From: Aplidium turbinatum
Taxonomy: Eukaryota > Chordata > Ascidiacea > Aplousobranchia > Polyclinidae
Length of the DNA stretch: 64,000 bases
NCBI GenBank assembly: GCA_918807975.1
Contig: OU964930.1
Coordinates: 18,470,372-18,534,371, forward strand
Direction: 5' to 3'
In this document: in pieces, positions 8,881 through 19,543 of the stretch
How positions within the stretch are numbered: the stretch's first letter is position 1
Layout: every line of letters starts with the position of its first letter
Translations under genes and position numbers: made by a program
The notes under the pieces: model-generated
The model's database searches: none
What the model was told of the DNA's origin: nothing
What the model saw: the letters and a program-made list of their open reading frames with translations, nothing else

Positions 8881-10903
8881 CAGAGGTGGGCAGTAGCGCG
8901 CTACTATTTGTAGCGGTAGCGGCGCTACCTTTTAGTTGGAGTAGCGGCTGCAGTAGCGGCTCTATTTTTTCCCAAAGTAGAGGTAGCGAGAGAGGCGTTA
9001 CTTTTTTCAGTCGCACTCACGCTACCCGCTACTTTTTAATTTAAAGTGAAAAATTACTCGTTTTTTTGGCAACACTGGCGTGGTCAAGCAGCTATATAAT
9101 CGGTTTGGTTGCAAAGTTTCGGTCTTTTCTAGTTGACGTCAACTTCTTTGGCGAATATCTTTGTGTGATGAAGCCTATCTGCCAGGCTTTAGACATTCTC
9201 CAGGGTAAGTCCAAGGCGTATTAAGAAGTCTTGCTCCCAACCATTACAATTTGCGCGAAGAAGTTGACCGAGATCAGTGATCTTGTGACCTGTGAGGGGT
9301 TGAGAGTGAAAGTCCTTGAAGGGGGTGAAGAAACGATTTAACAAGTGCTTCATCGACATGAAATGCGTTATGGCATCATGTCTTCATCCCTCCTTCAAGA
9401 CGTCGTGGCTACAATTTCTGCACTACGTTTCCACGGATGATGCTGACGCACTGCGAGAAATCATACCAGATGTAATTCGACTGTTGCGGGAGACATCAAG
9501 CCAGGTTGATACTGAGAAAAGTGACACTAACACCAGTCATGACTCCGAGGATGATTTTTTGTTGTGTTGGCGCCAGCCCGTGAAACGTCGGTGCAGAAGG
9601 AAACAACAATTGTGAACGCCTGTTTTTCGGACAGGAGCAAGTCTTTGAGCTTTTCGAATACCGAGGTTAAACATTTGTTCATGAAATACAACACCCCTAT
9701 TCCTTCTAGTGCTGCGGTGGAGAGACTTTTCTCTGTTGGAAAAGATGTGCTTAAGCGAAAGCGGGCAGGACTTATAATGACTCTCATTTTGAAATGCTCG
9801 TGTTTTTGAAAGATGCGTGATAATAAACTTTCCTTAGAATGTGTTTTCTATAACGACTTTAAAATGACAGCGTAAACCAGTGGTTCTCAACGGGGGCGGT
9901 ACCGCCCCCGGGGGGCGTTTTGATTTTGCAGGGGGGGCGGTATGATTACCTCGGCTTAAGGGGGGGCGTTTTGATTATTAGGGGCATGGCTGCCTAAAGA
10001 TACGGCCAGATTTGTCACATTTTGAAGAAATTTCCAGATTTGGTCAACTTTGGACGACTGCTGAAATGAAGTTTTTTTTAAATTGTATTTTTTCTCCTTC
10101 TTTACTGTTTTCCCCAGATGACACAATAGGTTTTAACATCATCAGATGTTGAAAAACAAAGACAATTTGATTTAGAAGATTTTAATCAGACTGTTAATTT
10201 TTCAATAACAGTCTAATTGAGCGTTTTTCAATTTATTTTTTCTCATTTGCATTTCAAAAAATGTCAGTCAAACACTAGCATTAGCGGTATTTAAAATCTG
10301 CAAAATGTGACAAATCAGGCGCATCTCCAGGTGGCCATGTTAGGGGGCATTCTAATTTACCGACCAGCGTAACGATTTTGCCGCATCATTGTCTGGATAA
10401 TCTATAGGCCTACATGCTCGCACGATAGCCAACAATTTCTCTTACACCATCGTCGTAGCCTATTTGATTGATCAACCGTTTTGTTTACAAACGCTATCAA
10501 TTTAAAATTTAATTTCAGTAATTGTTCAGTATATCACAAAATCTAGTGAGTTCCATTATGACGTAACCACTACTACCAGTATACTGTTTTCATGCTCGCA
10601 AATATATATTAGCTTTTCGTAATTAATCGTTTTTGTTGGGGGGCGGTAAAATTTCGCCAGTTTATAAAGGGGGCGTTGGACCAAAAAAGGTTGAGAAACA
10701 CTGGTGTAAACGAATGATAACATTCGTTTTCAAGGTCATTTTTACATCACTAGGGACTGGAGTGTTTCCTAGTGTCATTTTAGACAAAAGTAGCGGTAGC
10801 GCGCGCTACTTTGGTCCGGGTAGCGGTAGCGGGTAGCGCGCTACTTTTGTAAATTGGAAGCGGTAGCGCGCGCTACTTTAAAAGTAGCCGGTGCCCACCT
10901 TTG
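8881..10903 (+). mobile_element. hAT element (CAGAGGTGGGCAGTAGCG ends), broken
   Basis: The 2023-bp element has inverted ends CAGAGGTGGGCA and TGCCCACCTTTG and perfect 8-bp duplications GTTGCACT (8873-8880 and 10904-10911). The terminal regions are rich in GTAGCGCGCTAC-type words. Transposase remains occur at about 9316-9610 and 9700-9770 (AAVERLFSVGKDVLKRKRAG, the dimerisation domain). Gene B's arm keeps the empty site CAGTTGCACTG near 19050. An 826-bp element (9878-10703) is nested within. Confidence 0.88.
9878..10703. mobile_element. Nested non-autonomous hAT (CAGTGGTTCTCAAC ends)
   Basis: The inverted ends CAGTGGTTCTCAAC and GTTGAGAAACACTG are flanked by GCGTAAAC and GTGTAAAC (7 of 8 match). 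It has G-rich inner termini and no coding sequence. It lies in the 3' part of the 8881-10903 hAT. Confidence 0.85.
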
Positions 10904-11173
10904 GTTGCACTGTATGCAAAATAATTGTATCGTGTTTGACCACTGGAACTATGAGAACCACTGGAGCAAACTTGATACAAACGTTATGCGAGCTTAAATC
11001 AACAATATCGATAATATTACATGGTAAATGTTTATTGGTTGCTGCGAAAAAGATGTAGCCTACGATACATCAAAACAATGTACAGTAAAACTATTAAATG
11101 ATAATCGCATCACAGCAGCGAAGTGAACATTTAAGGTCTTCAAATCAAGTAGCCACCCCTAAACTCATCAATG

Positions 11174-11764
11174 ATTATATTGTATTGTTTATTAAAAATA
11201 ATAAATATAGCAAATGTTCACGAAGAGTAAAAAATGTGTTGTTTCGCTCTTACTGTACATCTCTTTATGCTTGTCAACTTTGGCACAATTATCGCTGTTC
11301 TACGATCAATCGGATTAGAATTGCTTATAATGACTCATTTCGCATTCTACACAATATGCCTCGCTTTACTAGTGCACGTAAATGTCAAGTTAATGCAAAT
11401 GTTATAACTTTTGATGTTCTATTGCGGAAAACAGTTTATGCCTTTGTGCAACGTTGTTACAAATCTCTCAATTCTCTTTTGATAGCATTAATGTCCTCAG
11501 ACGCTTTCTATAAAACGACATTTTTTAAGCACTACAATGATTTGTTGCACATGTCATCCAAGTGACTCCTCACGTCTTGTCTTTTTGTGTTTTTTTGTGT
11601 TTTTGTTTTAATATGGACAACCTTTTCTGATGCAAATAAATAATAATAATTATTGTAATTATTGTAGCCTATATTAATACAATAATTATTTGTATATTAT
11701 TATTGTAATTATTGTATAATAATTATTATATTGTTTATTATTGTATTATGTTGTTTATTATTGT
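11174..11764 (+). mobile_element. LINE 3' end (CR1/L2-like) with AT-rich tail
   Basis: The 3'-terminal coding piece (about 11180-11565) reads FRSYCTSLYACQLWHNY, RIAYNDSFRILHNMPR and FKHYNDLL, the text found after the reverse transcriptase in many animal LINEs. A UTR and an ATAATAATAATTATTG-rich tail follow. Gene B's arm (near 18755) lacks it: the flanking sequences join directly there. It is 5'-truncated; the first residues of the open frame come from the host flank. Confidence 0.8.
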
Positions 11765-12289
11765 AATTGGCTAATTGAGACAAGTAAATAAAAGTAAAGA
11801 ACAATGAAGCTGTCCAAGATAAGAAATTTAGGTAGGCCAACGGAGCCTGTTAGAATTACAAGTCTGATCAGTGATTTGGTGTCCCTAGTAATTTAATATG
11901 TAGGCTACAAAAAGAAAATTATTGACACATTTTAAAAGTTGTGAAAGAGGGCTTGCAAATTTCAACTGGTATATTATTCCAAATTTTTGCTCCAGACTAT
12001 TTTATACTGTAGAGTGTTGAACCTAGTTTAGTGGTTGTGTATCGATAATAATAGTAATCAAGGATGGTCGAGTTTCGAGTAAGTTAGTAAAGTTCTAAAT
12101 TTCGTTACATTTTTTTTAAGTAGGCCTAATTTTGAAAGGTGCCGGGTAATAAATTGAAACTAACTTGGTAGGGGAGACAGGCGAGAAATGTTACAAGGGA
12201 GTTAAACCGCTTGATTTAAGTTAAATTCTTCATTGCGTCATGTCGCGCAATCTGAGAAAAAACAAGAAGTAGTAGTAGTCCAGTTTTAA
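11765..12289. other. Intergenic, left part shared with gene B arm
   Basis: Similarity to the inverse of 18650-18740 ends near 11880, the inner border of the inverted duplication. Beyond that I see no feature. Confidence 0.5.
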
Positions 12290-13240
12290 TCCGGTGATGT
12301 TACCGAGGGTGGCCGGATTCACCTCCAAGTTCCGCAATCGCCTTCACACCCTGCCTCCACATCGATCTGTCTAGGCGCGTCCTCTTTTGTCAAACCTACC
12401 TTGCTGCTTTCCTCCTCAACTTGTCTTTCCACGTTCTCTTAGGCCTTCCTTGTCTCCAGCGCTCTTCTCAAAACATGCCCATGCCACCTTACTCCATTCG
12501 CTTTCGCCAACAGTCTCATTTCACCCAAGCAAGTTCTTCGGTATTTTTTTTTGTCCATCAGCTTCACACCACACATTGCTCTCACCATCGCTCTCTCAGT
12601 TGTTCTTAAAATCGCCAATTAGTTTTCCCGCAAGCACCATGTCTCACTTCCGTACAGCATTGCAGATCTCACACAACTAGTATAAATTCTTCCTCTGATT
12701 TTCAATGGAAATTTTCTACCACACAACAATTACTCTCGACGCTCTCTGAATTTCACCCAACTACACCTTACTCTTGCTGTCACTGCCGCTTCACAACCAC
12801 CACTGGCATTCAATCTATCTTCTAGATAGCAAAAGGCATCACTGATTCAACTTAGTCATTCATCTTTTCAACAGGACCAACTATTCCTTCTTCGATCTTC
12901 TTGCATCTTTCACATTCAAAATCATCTCCGGATCTGCATGCCACTCTCCATCTTTTCACATCTTCCATGCACCCACTTAACAGAATTTGCCATCACTTTT
13001 CTTCCACATACACCACATGGGTCAATTTTGCTCATTGTGATTTCCTCTTCCGTTCCACTTATTACGACCTCTGTCTTTTTTATATTGACACGCATAGGCT
13101 ACCTTTGCATTGAAGCGACTCCTTCCACTTCTCAAATTTCTCTCTCAGATCTTCCATTGTGTCACTCAACAAAATCAAACCATCCGCGTATGGTATCTCC
13201 ATCAATGAATCTTCGCTTACACATGAGGTGAGCTCTTTTT
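12290..13240 (-). mobile_element. LINE reverse transcriptase remnant
   Basis: The minus strand reads MEIPYADGLILLSDTMEDL (the RT catalytic YADD box with the second D as G), then EKFEKWKESLQCKG, a frame change, MRVNIKKTEVVISGTEEEI and a zinc-ribbon-like PCGVCGRKV. The frame change at 13095-13103 is explained by a 5-bp GCCTA insertion at a TA (see findings). Several further stops follow. It is an old non-LTR element copy. Confidence 0.7.
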
Positions 13241-13287
13241 AAAAAGTTGTGAGGTTGAGAAAATTGTTCTGAAGTGTTATTTGAAAA

Positions 13288-13335
13288 AGTTGGTTGGTTG
13301 GTTTTGAATCTTTATCCTCGGACTGACAAAGCCAT
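13288..13335 (-). repeat. SINE tail fragment
   Basis: GAATCTTTATCCTCGGACTG matches the 3' end of the tRNA-derived SINE seen whole at 39807-40119, in the same minus orientation. The tRNA head is missing. Confidence 0.6.
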
Positions 13336-13599
13336 GATTGGTTATTTCTGGTACTGTAATTTCACATAGGCCTAATATATTTAATAACAAAGAATGATAA
13401 AAGTAAGCACGAAGACAGCACACTTCTAACAGTATTCATTTCATGCGCCAGGCATAATATGTTGTTTATTATGTTTATTCGTTTATTATGTTGTTTTTTA
13501 TGTTCATCGACAACCATTTGCTTATGATTCTGCAACAGCAGAACAGTCCATACTTGGTTGACATTATCGAGGTTCAAAAAAGAAACCTCATTACAACAA

Positions 13600-13953
13600 A
13601 TCTTCAAACGTTTTGATGCCAACAAATTGAAAGTTATCCTCTTATTACAAAAGTTGCCCTTGAAGTTCTCATGCCATTCGTAACTATTTATTTATGTGAG
13701 CTTGCGTTTTCTATTCTTGTGAATGTTAAAACAGAAAAACGAAACCGGCTTGCATACGAAAGTGACATGAGAATTGCTGATTTTGAGACAAAGCCTCGAG
13801 TCTCACTATTGGTCTCAGGAAAAGAACAACAGAAGTCTTATTACTAAATGTGGTAGATTCTTGTTTTTGCGATTCGGCGAAAATTTGGGGTTTAACGAAA
13901 CCTTGCAGATTAGAGTAAGGGTTCGGCAGGTTAGTAAAGGTTAAGAACCACTG
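13600..13953 (+). mobile_element. hAT 3' remnant (ZBED5/FAM200-like)
   Basis: About 13630-13800 translates to YPLITKVALEVLMPF, TIYLCELAFSILVNVKT and EKRNRLAYESDMRIA, the hAT C-terminal dimerisation region. The right end AGGTTAAGAACCACTG closes it at 13953. The left end was not found; LINE and SINE fragments occupy the region upstream. Confidence 0.7.
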
Positions 13954-14970
13954 ACCTAATCGGAGTAGCCTGATTGTCTAAGAGAGGGCTTCTCAAGAGT
14001 TTTCTTTATTGTGCGATCCTATTTCAACGATTAACTTTCTATTCGATTCTATGGTGGGCACTGGGCAGCTTAGCTTGCAGTGTAAATCCACTTTTTTGTT
14101 TGGTGACCCTATAATCAGTGATGGGCATTATCGGCGATAATTATCGGCGATAAATTTTTATCGCTTATCGTTATCGCTCAATTATTTTTTCAGTTATCGT
14201 TTATCGTTATCGCCAAAGGCAATATTTGATTATCGCCGATAAATTTTATTTCGGATCAACACGCAAGTGAAAAGACCATGAAAAGTAATATTTTTACTAG
14301 CCACCTTATAGTTACTGAAACTAAAATTGAAACCAGTTCTTCTTCAGTGCCTGAAGTGTCTGTGCACAGGTCGTTGTCAGGGAAGGCGGCAGCGACGGCC
14401 CTGACAACACAATAATTTTTAGAGTTGCAAATTGCAATGCAATGAAATGCATGCAACAATTCTCTTGTTGTTTTGCTGCAATCGGCAATCGCGAGTGAAT
14501 TTTACAATTAAAACGTAAGCGCACAGGTGTCACAGCTTCCTTTGAAGCGAAGCGAAAGAAATTGGCAAGTGGTTTGTGAAAGTGTCGCAATACGAGATCG
14601 CTTTCAAGTAAGCATTGCAGCAGAAAGAGAACTCTGATTGCAGCATCGTGCATCTTACCGCACTTTTCAAGATCACCACGACTCTGGAGAGTGGGATTTT
14701 ATTGCATAGGCTTAGATTAGGGGCGTAGCAAGTTAAAAGTTGTTCCTGTTTAAAGTTAAAGAGAATTAGCCATGCAGTAAGTATGAAGTAGATAGGCTAT
14801 GCATGACCAGTGCCGGTCTTTGAGGTGTGCGAACCGTGCGATCGCACAGGGCCCGCAAATTAGGTGGCCCGCAATCTACTCAGAAAATGCAGTAATTTTT
14901 GTCATTTCCAATGGAAAATGCAACAAATGAATTCAACGAAGGAATTAGCAACAAGAAAACATAGAAAAAC

Positions 14971-15985
14971 AACCTATTTCGTCCCCTGAACATTTCGTAC
15001 CCTGAAAAGATCGAGAAAAAAAACAACTTTTAGCCGAAATCGTTGATCGGAGTTGCCGCAAACATTTCAAAATTTCTCTCGATCTTTTCAGGGGACGAAA
15101 TAGGTCAAAATTCGATTTTGTTGACAGCGGACAAACTTGTCCAGCCTGAGCAGCTATCTCGGCAGACAAATTAAGTCTCACGGCGGACTCACGAGATTTA
15201 ACTTCGATCGTCATGCTTAATCACTTTATGTCGATAATTCTTCACTCTGAAAGGCCTTCATCAGACCAGACCATTGAAGAGTCAAACCGCCCTGTAGCTG
15301 CCCAATACATAACTGATTAACTTCCACAGAACGAGGTCGTGTGGTTTCTTGCGTCACAATGTTCTGGGCAGGAGTAGGAAAACTTCTGCACTAACGTTAC
15401 TGTTTTCTGCTGTGCAAAGTTTCACTAGGCTTTTATCTTTAGGTTTATTTTTGTGTGTCATGTGAGCGAAAGTGATGGAGAGCAAGTACTGTAGGTTCAT
15501 CGCATTCATTCTCACTTATAAAATTTTTCCTGGGCCTTTTTTTTCTTACTGTAATACCAAAACTTAGCCTACTCGTATAATTTAATTTTGTAACCAACCT
15601 TGCTTTATCAATATTACTCGGAGATCAAAGCCAGACATTGTGATGTTACACTTGAACTAGGTGTAATAGAAGAAGTAGGCTAGGTAGGCTACTCCCATCC
15701 ATTCTTAGCGAAGAATTCACCATTATAATGCTGATTCCATGTCATCAAACGTTGAAGCAACCTAAAAATCTAAAGCTTTTCTGCTTAAATGGAAGCTAAG
15801 GGATAGAGTAACTTATTAACATTTTCTAGATGCGCCCTAGAATGTGCTGGAAATTATATTCTCTCAACAATTGTTCGTGCAATGCAATCACATCAGGGTT
15901 AAAAATGTTTAAGGATTCAACCTATTTCTTACCAGGGTTAGGGTACGAAATCGAGGTGCGAATTGTTCAGGGGACGAAATAGGTT
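14971..15985. mobile_element. Unclassified TIR element (ACCTATTTCGTCCCCTGAA)
   Basis: The inverted ends ACCTATTTCGTCCCCTGAA are followed on both sides by CGTACCC-type text. A third, inverted copy of the end lies at about 15078-15103, so 14971-15103 is itself a small foldback. No convincing target duplication and no transposase were seen; the superfamily is unknown. Confidence 0.6.
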
Positions 15986-16320
15986 GCATCCAGACTCAAC
16001 AAAGAGACATAGCTTTATTTCCGAAAAATGCCAAAGAAAACATGATCTTATCCTTTTGCTATGCCACCAGACAGCACCATTTTACAGTAATATTCATACC
16101 CAAATTTTTGTTGAACATGCTCTCAGAATGCCCCAAATTCAAAGTAATTTTTTAAAATTTTCTGGGGGAGGCCCCCCAGACCCTCCGCCGTTAAGTGTAG
16201 CCTTCGGCAAACACACCGCCAGTCAAACTACCCCCCTTTCGGCTTCGCTCGCCGACAGTCAAACTACCCCCCTTTCAAAATACCTAGCTACGTTACTGAA
16301 TTGGATCATTGTCATTGGGG
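15986..16320 (-). repeat. Dispersed repeat, GTAGCCAGGAATTTTG family, copy 1
   Basis: The inverse of this stretch matches 26054-26300 and 54523-54735: TAGCTAGGTATTTTGAAAGG, a GGGGGAGGC tract, TGCATTCTGAGAGCAT-like text and GGTGCTGTC. It carries a short internal duplication (CAAACTACCCCCCTTTC twice). It looks like one end of an unclassified transposon family. Confidence 0.65.
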
Positions 16321-17355
16321 CCCGCAAAGTATATTCTGCACAGGGCCCGAAATACCCTAAGACCGGCACTGGCATGACCGTCGAGTAAAGATGCAAGAAC
16401 AATACAGTAGGCCTATAGTTCAGTGCTCTCGCCAAAGCGAAAAAGTAGGGGGAGGGTGGCACCTGCCCAAAGTGAGAGAGCACCAAAATGTTAACCTAAT
16501 GAACAAGTCATAAAAAAGCCGGTCACGTAATAAACGCCATAAGTTTTCGTGGGGCAACAATATTATGAATGCTGAATGGTAATTTTGCAAATCAGAGTTA
16601 ACAAATAACTAATCAACATAATAAGAAATCGGTTTATAAGGAGAGGCCACAGAGACAAAAACGTAACAAATAATAGCCTAGTGAGTTTAAATGAAAAATC
16701 ATTTAAAATTCAGCCAGAGAACTGGGGAAGCGTTGCAAACACACGCAGTGGAATCAGAGGATCGGAAGCTCATTGAGTTTATCAGAAAGTTTTTGGCATT
16801 AAATCGCTAATTTTAACATTGAAAAATCCGATATTGTTGTTCCGACATTAATTTCGTTTGATTTTGCGTTTTTTGGAATTTTTTTAATTATTGCTGACTT
16901 TGCTGTAAACAGCCCTGCAGAAAGCAAAATGCAAAGTTTTGAATTTTTTATGGTATTTTCATTTGATTTAATTATTTTGCCTACTGCACGTAAGCGGCAG
17001 TGTCACTCAATTGATAAAAGCATCCAACTGGTATCTGAAGGAATAATTATAAGCACGGCGGTTACCTTAGTGGTTTGATTCTGGATAAAGATTTGTCCAT
17101 TCACAGTATATTATGTTCGATTTTTCGTCATGTTAATGAAAACAGTTTGTGCTGCATGGGATGGGGCAACGCTATAATCAAGAAAAAAAATCGTTATCGG
17201 ACATTATCGGCGATAATTTTATCGTTATCGCTTAATTTTTTTTGATTTATCGTTATTGCTTTAGGCATTTTTCGTTTATAGATTAACTGAAAAATGAGTT
17301 ATCGCGCCCAACACCGCCTATAATGACACTTGCAACTCAATTTGAGAAGCCCAAG

Positions 17356-18479
17356 TCTAAAAGATATGGGGTTTGAGCAACAGGACAAACCAGGTGTGAA
17401 GCAACTTTAATTTTCTTGTGAGAAGGGCAAAATAAACTATGACTATAAAAGTTAATATGAAATATAAAAAAGTTAATTAAAGGCTTCAGAAGTGGTATGG
17501 AAAAGTCTACTCTAGATAAAGTAATTAGACTATAGTAATTAATGGTGGGTGGTAGAGTGCGATAAAAACTTCCCCAGCTAACGGTTTAAATTGAAGTTGC
17601 GCTTTCTTGCATTCCCTTTCGGAGAGTTTTTTCTGTGATACGAAATTTGAACGTGGCGAGTAGAAAGTTTTTCAGTGCTCGAAGCCGGGTTCTTAATGCC
17701 TGGCAACACCAAACCATGTTTGACAACCAACCCGCTGAATTTGCAAATTCGCTAGCTGCAGATGCTGTTTCAAGCTCTATGTCTGCTGGCAACCATCTTT
17801 TGTTCGCAAGACGGGTGTAGGCCTAACCTTCCGGGCTTTGGAATCATAGAAGTATTGAACTGCATTTTGTAAAATGAAAAAGCAGATTGACATTTAGATC
17901 AGTGCATTATAACTGTTCCGTACAGATTACATGGGGATTAAAAAGGTGGTGAACCACTTATTCTTATCAAATTTAGTATAATTTCTTCTTGTTGAAAAGG
18001 AGCGGAGACGTGGAAGTGGTTATTTTTTGCAGCCGCTTATGTCCACACCATTTTTTTCAGAAAAGTAGGCTACTCAGCCATGAGGTGCTGTATATGGGCT
18101 AATCAAAACTATTTCCTCAGAGAGTGTATAATCCAGTCAGGTTTACTGTGTACCACCAAACTGACAAAAGTCACGCAGAAAATACAGCAAACAAAGAAAT
18201 TCTTTTTTAAAAAAACCCTACAGCGACTATACTACAGTACTGCACGTACAACTGTTGCGTTGAGTTGTAGGTCAGCTGTAGAGCTGTTTTTTAAACGTAA
18301 TAGTTTTTCACGCGGGAAAAAGTTAATTCAGTTAATTAAAGTCCCTGCTGCGAACGACGTAGCAAAATAAAGGGAAGACATTTTGCAAGCAGTAACGCTA
18401 ACTGGATTAAAAGACTGACCGTTCGTGGTGAAGGTGATGGCTTAAAGTGACGTTATAAACGAACAAAAGACGTCTGGGG
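17356..18479. other. Spacer with no recognised gene
   Basis: I find only short random open frames on both strands. It lies in the centre of the inverted AKR duplication and has no match in the other arm. Confidence 0.5.
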
Positions 18480-18643
18480 ACCAATAAAAGGTGCTGTTAC
18501 ATGCGAATTGACGTTATAGGGGATGCTGTTGTAGCCGAACTACAATGTACGTAAAAGATAGGAATTCTGCTGGGACCGAGCGAAATGTGACGTAATAGGC
18601 GAATTGACGTTATAAACGTAGCCGTTATAGGCGAATTCTACTG
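18480..18643 (-). mobile_element. pogo/Tigger-like terminal remnant
   Basis: The segment ends CGAATTCTACTG followed by TA, the inverse of the pogo start CAGTAGAA. Repeated GACGTTATA and GCCGTTATAGGCGAATT words are typical of such ends. The partner end is not seen. Its edge coincides with the inner border of the gene B arm. Confidence 0.5.
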
Positions 18644-18645
18644 TA

Positions 18646-19543
18646 CCTTGATATCTCCACTGACAAGAATCTTTATGTTCCATTATGACTTGTAATTGTA
18701 ACATAGGCTCCGTTAGCCTACATTTCTTATTTGTCTCAATTAGCCAGTTATCACTGGTGAGTTTAGGGGTGGCTGCTTGATTTGAAGACCTTGAATTGTC
18801 ACTTCGCTGCAGTGATGCTATTATCATTTAACAATTTTACTACACATTGTTTTGATTTATCGTAGGCTACATCTTTTTCGCACCAGCCAATAAGCGTTTA
18901 CAATGTAATTTTATCGATATTATTTATGTAAGTTCGCATAACGTTTGTATCAAGTAGAAGTAGACCTTACATTGTGATGTCATTGTTTACTCCAGTGGTT
19001 CTCAGTTTCAGTGGTCAGTCACGATACATTTATTTTGCATACAGTGCAACTGATAGCATCAACCAACCATATATTCCATGAAAAATAATGAGCGACAATA
19101 TCAAACTAGAGGTTGTGTATTCACACGATACTGTAGTTCAGATGCGACATAGACCTACTGTATAATGCTTGAGGAGCCCTTTACCGTTTGGAAATTCTAG
19201 ATTGTTGCAAGGAGATACTGGAATGCAGAAAATTTTTCACATGTCTGGCCCACACAGTCAGTTAAAGGAATCGACAGTGACATTTAGGGCTATTATACGA
19301 CATTGGCTCAGTCCGCGAACCTTAAAACTTGAGGCTGTGACGCAAAGCAAATGGTTACTAGGTAAAGCACACAAATGAAAAATATATCGTCTGCCCACAG
19401 ATAATACAGCGGTAGATCTCACGCTATACGGTAGTGGATATCCCATTAGCAGCATCATGTCGAGGTAATAAAGCGAAGAAGTTGCAGGTTATGACAAATA
19501 TACAATAAGCTAATCATAGTGGGTTGATTACAGGCTATAATCG
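18646..19543 (-). other. 3' flank of gene B, shared with gene A arm
   Basis: Inverse similarity to 8339-8880 and 10904-11880 runs almost throughout, minus the hAT and LINE that gene A's arm gained. No gene is seen beyond the probable 3' UTR. Confidence 0.65.

Larger units (their letters stand above)
14808..16371. mobile_element. Nested hAT-like element (CAGTGCCGGTCTT ends)
   Basis: The inverted ends CAGTGCCGGTCTT and AAGACCGGCACTG (one base extra on the right) are flanked by GCATGAC (14801-14807 and 16372-16378). The subterminal GGGCCCGCAAA is also inverted. It holds a further TIR element (14971-15985) and a dispersed repeat copy (15986-16320). Confidence 0.75.
14116..17316. mobile_element. 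hAT element with TTATCG-rich termini
   Basis: The ends CAGTGATGGGC and GCGCCCAACACCG are flanked by perfect 8-bp duplications CCTATAAT (14108-14115 and 17317-17324). Both subterminal regions (14130-14250 and 17190-17300) repeat TTATCG and CGATAA many times in opposite orientation, like transposase-binding arrays. I could not confirm a transposase. A second element (14808-16371) is nested inside. Confidence 0.82.
13985..17355. mobile_element. Outer short hAT-like element interrupted by 14116-17316
   Basis: GAGGGCTTCTCAA on the left and TTGAGAAGCCC on the right are inverted, with flanking TCTAAGAG and TCTAAAAG-like sequence. Removing the inner element leaves only about 150 bp, so this was a small MITE. 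Exact ends are uncertain. Confidence 0.45.

Noticed and set aside
12387-13231. Plus-strand frames rich in Ser, His and Pro
   Set aside because: They are shadows of the reverse transcriptase remnant on the minus strand.
14256-14653. Minus-strand frames as a hAT transposase
   Set aside because: No hAT motif could be recognised in either frame; the text does not support a call.
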